Notes: a model not told the origin generated them from the letters alone. DNA of 39,419 nucleotides from Rhodoferax sp. (GCF_028714215.1 NZ_JAQTMS010000047.1:1-39419), one strand, 5' to 3'. Shown: positions 19,967-28,685, numbered from the stretch's first letter. Program-made: numbers and translations.

Positions 19967-21352
19967 ATGACGCAGTTCCGGCAGCGACCGCATTTACTGG
20001 CCCTGGCCTGGCCCCTGCTGGCCGAGATGGTGCTGGGTTTTGGCGTCGGCCTGCTGGGCTTGTGGCTGGCCTCGCGCGAGTCGGACGCCAGCTCGGCCGC
20101 GTTTGCGCTGGCTAACCAGTTGCAGGGCACGTTCTTCCTGCTGTTTCGCGTCATCGGCATGGGCGTCAGCGTGGTCATCACGCAAAATCTGGGCGCCGGC
20201 AACCGCGCCGGCGCGCAGGCCAGCGCGCGGGCCGCGCTGGGGGCCAGCAGTTGGCTCGGTCTGGCGACCGGTCTGGTGGTTTTTTGGGGTGCCGATTCTC
20301 TGCTGGCCCTGCTCAACGCGCCGCCCGCCGTGCTGCGGTTGGGGCAGCCTTACCTGCAAGTGCTGGCCTTGGCGCTGGCACTGGACGCCTTCAATGCCAG
20401 CATGGCGTCGGTGATGCGGGCTCACCTGCGCACGCGCGAGGTCATGTTCAATATCCTGGCCATGCACGGCCTGCATCTGCTGCTGTGCCTGCCGCTGATG
20501 CGCGGCTTCGGCGCGCTGGAGCCGCTGGGCCTGGTCGGCTTCGCGCTGGCCATGGTGCTGAGTCGCATCTTCGGTTTGCTGGTTCATCTGGCCTTGTGGC
20601 GCTGGCGTCTGCACATCATTCCCCAGGCCCGCGACTGGTGGACCCTGCATTGGCAGTTGTTGCGGCCGATGTTGCATATCGGCTTGCCGGGCGCCGCCGA
20701 GAACGTGGCCTATCGCCTGGCGATGCTGGTGTCGGTAACGGTGGTGGCCGGTTTGGGTTCGCAGGCGCTGGCGACGCAGACCTATGCTTTTCAGTTGATG
20801 AACGTGGTGGTGCTGTTCAGTGTTTCGCTGGGCTTCGCGGGCGAGATTCTGGTCGGGCATCTGATCGGCGCCGGCCATTTGCGCCAGGCGCACCGGCTGC
20901 TGCGCAAGACGCTGTTGTGGGGCCTGGCCCTGTCACTCTGCATGGCGCTGCTGGTGGCGGCCAGCGCGCCCTGGGCCTTGACGCTGTTCACCCAGGACGC
21001 GCAGATCATTGCCGGCGCCACCACGCTGTTGTGGATTACCGTGTTGCTGGAGCCGGGGCGCACCTGCAATGTGGTCATCATCAACGCGCTGCGTGCCACC
21101 GGCGACGCCCGCTTTCCGGTCGCCGCCGGCGCCGCCTCCATGCTGCTGGTGATGGCCGGCGGCTCCTGGCTGCTGGGTGTCCATTTCAAGTTGGGCCTGG
21201 TGGGCGTCTGGATCGCCTACGCCGCCGACGAGTGGCTGCGCGGCCTGGCGATGGCGGCACGCTGGTTCGGTCACGGCTGGCTGGCGTCGGCCGTGGCAAC
21301 GCGCCGGCGCGTGCTGTTCGATCAAAATCAAAATGAGGGTCATGGGCAATGA
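19967..21352 (+). CDS. MATE-family multidrug/metabolite transporter
   Basis: 461 residues, almost entirely hydrophobic with about 12 predicted helices in two similar halves, as in the MATE family (NorM/DinF type): N-terminal LLALAWPLLAEMVLGFGVGLLGLWLAS, VITQNLGAGN in the first half, and the matching EILVGHLIGAGH segment in the second. ATG 19967 has GAGG three bases upstream. MATE proteins export cations, drugs or metabolites using a Na+ or H+ gradient. It sits between malQ and pulA, overlapping pulA by four bases, so it is certainly co-transcribed with glucan metabolism. Its substrate is unknown; a sugar-related role is only a possibility. Confidence 0.85.
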   Translation: MTQFRQRPHLLALAWPLLAEMVLGFGVGLLGLWLASRESDASSAAFALANQLQGTFFLLFRVIGMGVSVVITQNLGAGNRAGAQASARAALGASSWLGLATGLVVFWGADSLLALLNAPPAVLRLGQPYLQVLALALALDAFNASMASVMRAHLRTREVMFNILAMHGLHLLLCLPLMRGFGALEPLGLVGFALAMVLSRIFGLLVHLALWRWRLHIIPQARDWWTLHWQLLRPMLHIGLPGAAENVAYRLAMLVSVTVVAGLGSQALATQTYAFQLMNVVVLFSVSLGFAGEILVGHLIGAGHLRQAHRLLRKTLLWGLALSLCMALLVAASAPWALTLFTQDAQIIAGATTLLWITVLLEPGRTCNVVIINALRATGDARFPVAAGAASMLLVMAGGSWLLGVHFKLGLVGVWIAYAADEWLRGLAMAARWFGHGWLASAVATRRRVLFDQNQNEGHGQ

Positions 21353-24105
21353 AGCATGGATGGATGAAACCGGGACTGGCCCTGGCCGCATTGACGCTGG
21401 CCGCGTCGGCCTCGGCCAGTGGCAAAAGTCAGGCGCTGGAAGATTGCGACAGGGCTGAATTCCAGACCCAGCTGCAGGCCTCGCCCATGGGCAGCCGCAT
21501 GGAAGCCCGCGCCTACTGGCTGACCCGCCAGCTGGCCCAATGGCCCGGGCGGGATGCGTCGGGCAACTTCAAACTCTATTACTCGGCGACGGGCCAACTG
21601 CTGACCGTCGAAGGTGCCGCGGTCCGGGGCGCCGACGGCGCGCTGTCGCTGGATGTGTTCAAGGGCAATGTGTCGGCAGCCATCGCCCAGCGCTTCAAGT
21701 TTGTCGCCGACGGCGTGCGGCTGTCGGTCAGGCCGGCGGACCTGGCAAGACTGCCGGCGCTGCACAAGCAGCAACTGGTGCTGGTGCAGGAGGACGCGCA
21801 GGGGCAGGTGCGCCACGCCACCGCCTTGCAATTGGCCGGTGGGCTGGACGATTTGTATGCGCCTGCCGAGGGCGTCAAGGATCTGGGCGTCGCCGTGAAC
21901 CCCAAACAAACCCATTTCAAACTCTGGGCGCCGACCGCGCAGCAAGTCTCGGTTTGCCTCTACGCCAGCGGAACTGGCCCGGCCAGCGGGCGCCAGGCTA
22001 TGCGCTGGGACACTGCCACCGGTGTCTGGTCGGCGCGTCAAGGGACCGACCTGTCGGGCCAGTACTACAAGTACCTGGTCGATGTTTTCGTGCCCGGCGT
22101 CGGCATGGTGCGCAACCGGGTCACCGATCCCTATGCGGTCAGCCTGACGACCGATTCGAAACGCAGCTACATCGCCGACTTGAACGCTGCCAGCCTCAAG
22201 CCGGCCGGCTGGGACGGCACACCGACGCCACGCAAGGTGCAAGCGCAAACCGACATGGTGGTGTACGAGTTGCATGTGCGCGACTTTTCCATCAACGACA
22301 GCTCTGTCAGCGCAGCGCACCGCGGCAAGTACCTGGCTTTCACCGAGGGCCGGTCCAATGGCATGAAGCATCTGAAGGCCTTGTCGGATGCCGGACTGAC
22401 CGACGTGCACCTGCTGCCGGTATTCGACCTGGCCACCATTCCCGAGGCCTCTTGCGTCACGCCTGTTGTGCCCGCCGTGCAGGCGCCCGACAGCGAGGCG
22501 CAGCAGGCGGCGGTGATGGCCAGTGCGGCGAAAGACTGCTTCAACTGGGGCTACGACCCGTATCACTTCAACGCGCCCGAGGGCAGCTATGCCAGCGACG
22601 CGGCGAACGGCGCCGTCCGCATTCTGGAGTTTCGCCAGATGGTGCAGGCGCTGCACCAGGCCCATCTGCGGGTCGGCATGGACGTGGTCTACAACCACAC
22701 GGCCGCTTCCGGGCAACATGAAAAATCGGTGCTGGACCGCATCGTGCCCGGCTACTACCAGCGGCTAGACGCCGCCGGCGTGGTGGAGCGTTCCACCTGC
22801 TGCGACAACACCGCCACCGAGAACATGATGATGGGCAAACTCATGATCGACTCGACCGTGCTGTGGGCCACGCACTACAAGATTGACTCCTTTCGTTTCG
22901 ACCTGATGGCGCACCAGCCGCGCAGCGTGATGCAGACGTTGCAGACGCGTGTCAACCACGCGACGGGTCGCAGCGTCAACCTGATCGGCGAAGGCTGGAA
23001 TTTTGGCGAAGTGGCCGACGGCGCCCGCTTCGTCCAGGCGTCGCAGTTGTCCCTCAACGGCTCCGGCATTGGGACCTTCAGCGACCGGGGTCGTGACGCG
23101 GTGCGCGGTGGCCGTGCCAGCGACAGCGGTGAAGCGCTGGTGAAGAATCAAGGCTACATCAACGGCCTGGTCTATGACCGCAACGCGCTGGCCGGCGCCG
23201 GCACGCCCCTGTCGGCGTTGCTGCAAACAGCCGACCTGGTGCGCGTAGGTCTGGCCGGTTCCATCCGCGACTACACGCTGACGACTTATCTGGACGTCGA
23301 CAAAAGGTTGCAGGACATCGACTACAGCGGGCAGAGCGCCGGCTATGCCAGTCAGCCCGGCGAAGTGGTGAACTATGTTGAAAACCACGACAACCAAACC
23401 TTGTTCGACATCAATGCCTACAAGCTGCCTTTGAGCACCAGCCGCGAGGACCGGGCCCGCGTGCAGATGCTGGGCGCCGCCATCAATGCCTTCAGCCAGG
23501 GCGTGGCTTATTTCCACGCCGGCATGGACATCTTGCGTTCCAAGTCGATGGACGGCAACAGCTACGACTCGGGCGACTGGTTCAACCGACTGGACTGGAG
23601 CTACAGCGACAACTACTTCGGCAGCGGTGCGCCACCCAAGGGTGACAACGGCGGCAACTACGGCCTGATCAAACCGCTGCTGGCGAACCCGGACATCCAA
23701 CCGACCGCCAGCGAAATTGCCCTGGCGCGCGACATGTTCCGCGACCTGCTCAAGCTGCGCGCCAGCTCCACTTTGTTCCGTTTGCGTTCAAGCGAAGACA
23801 TCATGGTCAGGCTGAAGTTCCTTAACACCGGCGCAGGGCAAAACCCGACACTGCTGGTGGGCCACCTGGACGGTACCGGCTACCCCGGCGCCGGCTTCAG
23901 GGAATTGCTCTACTTTGTGAACGTCGACAAGACCGCCCAGCAACTGCTGTTGCCGTCAGAGCAGGGCAAGCCCTATGTCTTGCATCCGCTGCACCTGGCC
24001 GCCGGCGCGGCCGACCAACGCCCCGTCTTGCAAGCGCGTTTCGAGTCGGCAAGCGGCCGCTTCAGCATCCCGGCTCGCAGCGCGCTGGTCTACGTGGTGG
24101 AGTGA
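21349..24105 (+). CDS. pulA: Exported pullulanase-type alpha-1,6-glucosidase (GH13)
   Basis: 918 residues. ATG 21349 overlaps the MATE stop (ATGA). A signal peptide (GLALAALTLAASASAS) without a lipobox cysteine predicts a soluble periplasmic or secreted enzyme, unlike the lipoprotein pullulanase of Klebsiella. Domains: N-terminal beta-domain (about 60-170), CBM48 (HFKLWAPTAQQVSVCLYA, about 190-290), GH13_13 barrel, and a C-terminal beta-domain ending SALVYVVE. Catalytic residues: D518 (FRFDLMAHQP), E548 (LIGEGWNFGEV), D681 (VENHDNQTLFD). It cleaves alpha-1,6 links in branched maltodextrins before uptake. It is the last gene of the glgP operon; only a weak hairpin follows. Confidence 0.94.
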   Translation: MKHGWMKPGLALAALTLAASASASGKSQALEDCDRAEFQTQLQASPMGSRMEARAYWLTRQLAQWPGRDASGNFKLYYSATGQLLTVEGAAVRGADGALSLDVFKGNVSAAIAQRFKFVADGVRLSVRPADLARLPALHKQQLVLVQEDAQGQVRHATALQLAGGLDDLYAPAEGVKDLGVAVNPKQTHFKLWAPTAQQVSVCLYASGTGPASGRQAMRWDTATGVWSARQGTDLSGQYYKYLVDVFVPGVGMVRNRVTDPYAVSLTTDSKRSYIADLNAASLKPAGWDGTPTPRKVQAQTDMVVYELHVRDFSINDSSVSAAHRGKYLAFTEGRSNGMKHLKALSDAGLTDVHLLPVFDLATIPEASCVTPVVPAVQAPDSEAQQAAVMASAAKDCFNWGYDPYHFNAPEGSYASDAANGAVRILEFRQMVQALHQAHLRVGMDVVYNHTAASGQHEKSVLDRIVPGYYQRLDAAGVVERSTCCDNTATENMMMGKLMIDSTVLWATHYKIDSFRFDLMAHQPRSVMQTLQTRVNHATGRSVNLIGEGWNFGEVADGARFVQASQLSLNGSGIGTFSDRGRDAVRGGRASDSGEALVKNQGYINGLVYDRNALAGAGTPLSALLQTADLVRVGLAGSIRDYTLTTYLDVDKRLQDIDYSGQSAGYASQPGEVVNYVENHDNQTLFDINAYKLPLSTSREDRARVQMLGAAINAFSQGVAYFHAGMDILRSKSMDGNSYDSGDWFNRLDWSYSDNYFGSGAPPKGDNGGNYGLIKPLLANPDIQPTASEIALARDMFRDLLKLRASSTLFRLRSSEDIMVRLKFLNTGAGQNPTLLVGHLDGTGYPGAGFRELLYFVNVDKTAQQLLLPSEQGKPYVLHPLHLAAGAADQRPVLQARFESASGRFSIPARSALVYVVE

Positions 24106-24123
24106 CGGGAGCGCTCCGTTTCT
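24105..24123 (+). terminator. Weak terminator-like hairpin after pulA
   Basis: ACGG pairs with CCGT with a G.T extension across a five-base loop, followed by TTTCTG. The stem is short and the T-run broken, so termination may be partial. Confidence 0.28.
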
Positions 24124-24180
24124 GCTTCCCCTCCAGGCCCGCCGTGGCCAGCTTGTGCTGAAGTTGCGGCGCCGGCCAGG

Positions 24181-24209
24181 GGTGTATAGTTGTTACAAAC
24201 TATTACACC
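24181..24209. promoter_or_regulatory. Imperfect 29-bp inverted repeat over a -10-like element
   Basis: GGTGTATAGTT (24181-24191) is the inverse of AACTATTACACC (24198-24209) apart from one extra T, around the loop GTTACA. It contains TATAGT (24185-24190), a good -10 hexamer, though only a poorly spaced TTGCGG (15 bp) lies upstream. It stands about 55 bases ahead of the substrate-binding protein start. An operator over its promoter is the simplest reading. The rest of the 24124-24262 stretch shows nothing else. Confidence 0.42.
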
Positions 24210-24262
24210 GCCAGCGTCTCTGAGGTGGGAAGGAAAAAGAGACTGAAACAGGGGGTCTGCCT

Positions 24263-25267
24263 ACGAACAACAATTCAATCGCTCAGCTGCGGCGTCGGTT
24301 CCTGCTCGGGATGGGGGGGCTGTCGTTGTTACCTGTCTTGCCGGCCTGTGACTGGCTGCTTGACAAACCGATTGCGGTGGCGGCCCACGCCTGGGTCGGC
24401 TACGAGTCGATGTTTCTGGCGCGTGACGAGGGCTGGCTCGACCTGCGGCAGGTGCGTCTGCTGGAAACCCGTTCGGCCAGCGCGTCCTTGCAGGCCTTGG
24501 CGCAAGGACAGGTGCAGGGTGCCGCCCTGACGCTCGATGAGGTCTTGCGGGCACGCTCCGGCGGCTTGCCCTTGTCGGTGGTGCTGGTTTTTGATGTTTC
24601 GGCCGGTGCCGACATGCTGTTGGCGCGTGCCGGCATCAAGAAGCTCAGCGACATCAAAGGTCGCCGTCTGGGCTACGAGCAGGGCACCACCGGAGAATTG
24701 ATGTTGCTGGAGGTCATGCGCGCCGCCGGACTGAGCCGGCAGGACATTACCCTGGTGCCGCTCGCCATCGACCAGCAGCGCGCCGCCTGGAGCCGCCAGG
24801 AGATCGATGCCGTGATCAGCTACGAGCCGGTCGCCAGCCAGTTGCTGGCACAGGATGCCACCCGCTTGTTCGACAGCCGGAAAACTCCCAATACCATTGT
24901 CGATGTGCTGGCGTTGCGCCGCGATGCGCTTGAGCCCTGCTGTCAGGCCGCGGTGCGGCACTTGATCGAGGGCCATTTTCGGGCGCTCGAACATCTGGCC
25001 GGCAACCCGCGGGACGCCGCCTACCGCATGACGCGCCACCTGGGCTTGCCGCTGCATCAGGTACTGTCTGCCTTCAAGGGCCTGGTGCAGCCCGGCGTTG
25101 CCAATAACCACCGCCTGCTGGCCGGTGCAACACCCGAACTGCTCGCCAGCGCACGCCAGATCTCCGGCGTCATGGTCAGGAACCACTTGCTCAAGCAGGA
25201 GGACTCCCTGAATTTGCTGCTATGTCCTGATTTCTTGCCCACCGATTTCTCCGCCAATCGACTATGA
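24263..25267 (+). CDS. NitT/TauT-type substrate-binding protein, probable Tat lipoprotein
   Basis: The mature part (PIAVAAHAWVGYESMFLARDEGWLD...IKKLSDIKGRRLGYEQGTTGELML...) fits the NMT1/SsuA/TauA periplasmic-binding fold with its GYE/DIKGRR blocks. The first ATG (24311) would begin in the hydrophobic core of the signal, MGGLSLLPVLPAC. The open frame extends upstream as NNNSIAQLRRRFLLGMGG, which adds the twin-arginine n-region (RRRFLL), with LPAC as a lipobox-like site. No ATG, GTG or TTG exists between the upstream stop and 24311, so the true start is probably non-canonical: ACG 24263 (about 8 nt after GGGGG) or CTG 24257. The given start is a best guess. The gene overlaps the diguanylate cyclase by four bases. 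No permease or ATPase partner is adjacent. Confidence 0.68.
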   Translation, partial: TNNNSIAQLRRRFLLGMGGLSLLPVLPACDWLLDKPIAVAAHAWVGYESMFLARDEGWLDLRQVRLLETRSASASLQALAQGQVQGAALTLDEVLRARSGGLPLSVVLVFDVSAGADMLLARAGIKKLSDIKGRRLGYEQGTTGELMLLEVMRAAGLSRQDITLVPLAIDQQRAAWSRQEIDAVISYEPVASQLLAQDATRLFDSRKTPNTIVDVLALRRDALEPCCQAAVRHLIEGHFRALEHLAGNPRDAAYRMTRHLGLPLHQVLSAFKGLVQPGVANNHRLLAGATPELLASARQISGVMVRNHLLKQEDSLNLLLCPDFLPTDFSANRL

Positions 25268-27609
25268 GGTCGGTTCCCGTACGCGTGTTCCTTCGGCTCC
25301 TGCTGTTGGCCTGGCTGGCCGGCTGGGCACTGTCGCTGCCGGCCCGGGGGGCTGAGCCGGTGCGCATCGGTGTGCTCGGGTTTCGCACCGAAGCACAAAG
25401 CCGGGCGCATTGGCAGGCGTTGGCGCTGGCCCTCAAACAGGCCATTCCGGAGCGCGAATTTGCGCTGGAGGTGCTCCCTTACCACGAGTTGGAGAGCGCG
25501 GTCATGGCGCGTCAGCTTGATTTTGTGTTGACCAACCCCAGTCATTACCTGCGGTTGTCACGGCTGGGCGGTTTGTCCTCGCCCTTGGCGACGCTGGCGG
25601 TGACTGAAAAGGACAGGTACAGCACGGTGTTTGGCGGCGTGGTATTCAGTCGGGCGGAACAGGCCTCCATCAATTCGCTGAGCCAGATGCAGGGCAAAAC
25701 GGTGGCCGCCGCCGGTACCGAGTCCCTGGGCGGTTATCAGATGCAGGCCTATGAGCTCAAGAAGGCCGGAATCAATGTGTCGCAAGACCTCAAGCTGATG
25801 ATCACCGGCATGCCGCAGGAGAAAGTGGTGGAGGCGGTGCTGGCGGGTCGTGCGGAGGTCGGTTTTGTGCGCACTGGTGTGCTGGAGGACCTGGTGCGCA
25901 AGGGCCGGCTCGACCTGAACCGGATCAAGGTTCTGAATCGGCAGGATGTGCCTGAATTCCCATCCCTTGTTTCCACGCGCCTCTACCCGGAATGGCCTTT
26001 TGCCGCACTGGCGCACTTGGATGAAGTGCTGGCCCGGCGTGTCGCCGCGGCACTGTTTTTGCTCGATCAAAACACCCCTGCCACGCAGGCTATCGGCATC
26101 CATGGCTTTGTCGTGCCGGCCGATTACACCCTGGTGGCGGATTTGCTCAGGGAGTTGCGTTTGCCGCCGTTCCAGGCGGCACCCGTTTTTACCCTGCGTG
26201 ACATCTGGGAGCGTTACCGCTGGTCCACGGTCGGCACTGTCCTGGCCTTCGGTCTGATCCTGCTGCTCAGTTCCCGCTTGTACCTGACCCGGCGCAAACT
26301 AAGACGCGAGCATCGTCTTGTGACGCGGCAAAGACAGGCGCTGGAGAGCAGCGAATTCCGCTGGAAATTCGCCATCGAAGGTTCCGGTGACGGGCTGTGG
26401 GACTGGAACCTGGCGGATGGAACGATTTTTTTCAGTTTGCAGTGGAAACAGATGCTGGGCTATGCCGAGCATGAGGTGGGCCAAGGTTATGACGAGTGGG
26501 AGCGGCGCATCCATCCGGAAGACAAGAGCGGGGCGCTGGCCGTGCTGCAAGCCTTTCTGGACGGCAAAACTCCGCTCTACGTCAGCGAACACCGTATCCG
26601 CTGCAAGGACGGCGCTTACAAGTGGGTGCGTGACCGCGGCAGCATCGTCAGTCGCGACGCCGCCGGCAGGCCGCTGCGCCTGATCGGCACGCACGCCGAC
26701 ATCACGCAGCACAAGCAGGCGGAGGAAAAACTCCAGCTCGCGGCCAATGTCTTCGCCCACGCGCATGAGGGCATCATGATCACCGATGCGCAAGGCATCA
26801 TCGTCGATGTCAATGATGCTTTCAGCCAGGTCACCGGCTATGCCCGTGACGAGGTGATTGGCCGCAATCCGCGCTTGCTGGCGTCGGGGCGCCAGAACAA
26901 GGAGTTCTACAGCGCCATGTGGCGCGACCTGCGGCAGCAGGGGCACTGGCGTGGCGAGGTCTGGAACCGGCGCAAGAACGGCGAGGTTTACGCCCAGCTG
27001 CAAGACATCAGTGCGGTGCGCGATGGCCAGGGCAAGGTCTGGCATTACGTCTCGCTGTTCTTCGACATCACGCCGCTCAAGGAACAGCAACAACAGCTTG
27101 AGCAACTGGCTCATTTCGACTTGCTCACCGGTCTGCCGAACCGCTTGTTGCTGGCCGACCGCCTGCAGCAGGGCATGGCGCAGGTGCTGCGCCGCGGGCA
27201 GTTGCTGGCGGTGGTATTTCTGGACCTGGATGATTTCAAGCCGGTCAACGACCTGCATGGGCACGACGCCGGCGACCAGCTTCTGATCGCGGTCGCCAGT
27301 CGCATGAAGCAGGCCCTGCGTGAAGGCGACACACTGGCCCGTATTGGCGGCGATGAGTTTGTCGCGGTGCTGCTCGATTTAGGCGACGCGCAAGCCAGTG
27401 CGCCGCTGCTGGAGCGCCTGCTTGATGCCGCCACGCTGCCGCTGCAATACGGCGATGTGGTGCTTCAGGTCTCGGCTACGCTGGGTGTCACCTTCTACCC
27501 CCAGGAGCAGGACGTGGCCGTGGAAGAACTGCTGCGGCAGGCCGACCTGACCATGTACCAGGCCAAGCGCAACGGCAAGAACTGCTACCGTTTTTTTGCC
27601 GAGGAATAG
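25264..27609 (+). CDS. Membrane diguanylate cyclase with PhnD-like sensor, two PAS domains and GGDEF
   Basis: 781 residues. ATG 25264 overlaps the preceding stop. Signal/anchor segment (FLRLLLLAWLAGWALSLPARGA, 9-30); periplasmic PhnD-like phosphonate-binding-type domain (about 33-295: VRIGVLGF, DFVLTNPSHYL, VGFVRTGVLEDL); transmembrane helix (320-340); PAS/PAC 1 (about 360-485); PAS/PAC 2 (about 495-610); GGDEF domain (about 620-780). The active motif GGDEF (695-699) and the RxxD product-inhibition site (REGD, 686-689) are intact, so cyclase activity with feedback control is predicted. No EAL domain. The periplasmic domain likely senses a small anion or ligand and links it to c-di-GMP; ligand unknown. 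Confidence 0.92.
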   Translation: MRSVPVRVFLRLLLLAWLAGWALSLPARGAEPVRIGVLGFRTEAQSRAHWQALALALKQAIPEREFALEVLPYHELESAVMARQLDFVLTNPSHYLRLSRLGGLSSPLATLAVTEKDRYSTVFGGVVFSRAEQASINSLSQMQGKTVAAAGTESLGGYQMQAYELKKAGINVSQDLKLMITGMPQEKVVEAVLAGRAEVGFVRTGVLEDLVRKGRLDLNRIKVLNRQDVPEFPSLVSTRLYPEWPFAALAHLDEVLARRVAAALFLLDQNTPATQAIGIHGFVVPADYTLVADLLRELRLPPFQAAPVFTLRDIWERYRWSTVGTVLAFGLILLLSSRLYLTRRKLRREHRLVTRQRQALESSEFRWKFAIEGSGDGLWDWNLADGTIFFSLQWKQMLGYAEHEVGQGYDEWERRIHPEDKSGALAVLQAFLDGKTPLYVSEHRIRCKDGAYKWVRDRGSIVSRDAAGRPLRLIGTHADITQHKQAEEKLQLAANVFAHAHEGIMITDAQGIIVDVNDAFSQVTGYARDEVIGRNPRLLASGRQNKEFYSAMWRDLRQQGHWRGEVWNRRKNGEVYAQLQDISAVRDGQGKVWHYVSLFFDITPLKEQQQQLEQLAHFDLLTGLPNRLLLADRLQQGMAQVLRRGQLLAVVFLDLDDFKPVNDLHGHDAGDQLLIAVASRMKQALREGDTLARIGGDEFVAVLLDLGDAQASAPLLERLLDAATLPLQYGDVVLQVSATLGVTFYPQEQDVAVEELLRQADLTMYQAKRNGKNCYRFFAEE

Positions 27610-27636
27610 GGTGATGGGATGCCGACTTCGAACCGG

Positions 27637-28587
27637 TCACGGGTTCTGGCCGGCGCCCTGCGGCGCCAGCTCCTTGACTTCGAGCCGTGCGAAGTCCACG
27701 AAGGCCCGCGTCGCGGCCGGCAGTTGCTTGCCGACCGGGTAGCAAAAATACCAATGGTTTTCCAACGGAAAACCCAGGACGTCAAGACAAATCAGGCGCG
27801 AGGGCCCCGCTTCCATGCCGAGCGTGAAACGTGACATGATCGCCAGCCCCAGGCCCGCCAGAATGGCTTCCTTGATCGCCTCATCGTCGCTCAGTTCGAG
27901 ACGGATTTTGGGTGCAAATCCGTGCTGCTCGAACAGTTGGGTGGCGATTTGTCGTGTGCCAGACCCCTGTTCGCGCAGCAGGAAAGGTTCGGCGGCAAGG
28001 CGCTCGAAGCTGATCCGCCGGGTGCCGGCCAGCGCATGATCGTCGCGCGCGAAAACCACCAGCGGATTGGGTAGCAAGGCCTGGGTCACAACGTCTTCCC
28101 GGTGGAACGGCGAGGCGAACAGGTACAGATCATCCTGGTTGTTCGCGAGTCGCTCGATCAGCGTGTTGCGATTGTGGATCTCCAGTGACACTTGCACTCC
28201 CGGATAGTGCGCCATGAAGGCGCCAAGCAGGCGCGGCGCGAAGTACTTGCCGGTCGAGCAAACGGCCAGCCGCAAATATCCGCTCTCGACGGTCCGCAGA
28301 CTGTTCAGTGTTTCCTCGATCTCCGACAGGGCGCGAAATACGTGACGGCAGCCGGTGTAAAGACGCTGTCCGGCGTCGGTCAGGTAGACGCGTCGGCCAA
28401 CCTGCTCAAACAGGGGCAGGCCGACCGTTTCCGTCAGTTTCTTGATCTGGATTGAAGCGGTCGGCTGGGCCATGTGCAACTCCAGCGCCGCCAGGCTGAA
28501 GTTGCCGAGGCGCGCGCTGGCCTCGAAGACGCGCAGTTGCGGGAGTGTTCCGTGCCTGAGATAGCGGTGGATATTTGCTTGCAGCAT
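27637..28587 (-). CDS. LysR-type transcriptional regulator, CbbR-like
   Basis: 316 residues. The N-terminal winged helix-turn-helix (about 14-75: LPQLRVFEASARLGNFSLAALELHMAQPTASIQIKKL) and the effector domain (GYLRLAVCSTGKYFAPRLLGAF..., FLLREQGSGTR, DDEAIKEAILAGLGLAIMSR) resemble the CbbR group. No Calvin-cycle genes are nearby, so a RuBisCO role is unsupported. ATG 28587 has AAGGAA upstream. The leader of about 240 nt contains a yybP-ykoY riboswitch. The divergent neighbour is a P-type ATPase with LysR-style operators between them, so I infer that it regulates that pump and perhaps itself. It converges with the diguanylate cyclase gene. Confidence 0.92.
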   Translation of the reverse strand: MLQANIHRYLRHGTLPQLRVFEASARLGNFSLAALELHMAQPTASIQIKKLTETVGLPLFEQVGRRVYLTDAGQRLYTGCRHVFRALSEIEETLNSLRTVESGYLRLAVCSTGKYFAPRLLGAFMAHYPGVQVSLEIHNRNTLIERLANNQDDLYLFASPFHREDVVTQALLPNPLVVFARDDHALAGTRRISFERLAAEPFLLREQGSGTRQIATQLFEQHGFAPKIRLELSDDEAIKEAILAGLGLAIMSRFTLGMEAGPSRLICLDVLGFPLENHWYFCYPVGKQLPAATRAFVDFARLEVKELAPQGAGQNP

Positions 28588-28632
28588 GGCGAGTTCCTTG
28601 GTTCGATGGCCATACCGCCGTGCCCTAAACGC

Positions 28633-28666
28633 ACAGCGGCCTTCACCTCAAGATGAAGACCGCTGT
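28633..28666 (-). other. Strong leader hairpin, candidate riboswitch expression platform
   Basis: In the minus-strand RNA thirteen consecutive pairs form (ACAGCGGTCTTCA with TGAAGGCCGCTGT, 8-nt loop). One pair is G.U in this RNA but would be a C.A mismatch in the plus-strand RNA, indicating that the minus-strand transcript is the structured one. Only GCGTTT follows, so it is a poor classical terminator. It lies between the riboswitch and the regulator's ribosome site. Confidence 0.55.
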
Positions 28667-28685
28667 CGGGGCAGACTTCACCTAT

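Noticed and set aside
27637..28587. Naming the LysR regulator cbbR
   Set aside because: Sequence resembles the CbbR group, but no Calvin-cycle genes are present and the context points to metal-pump control.
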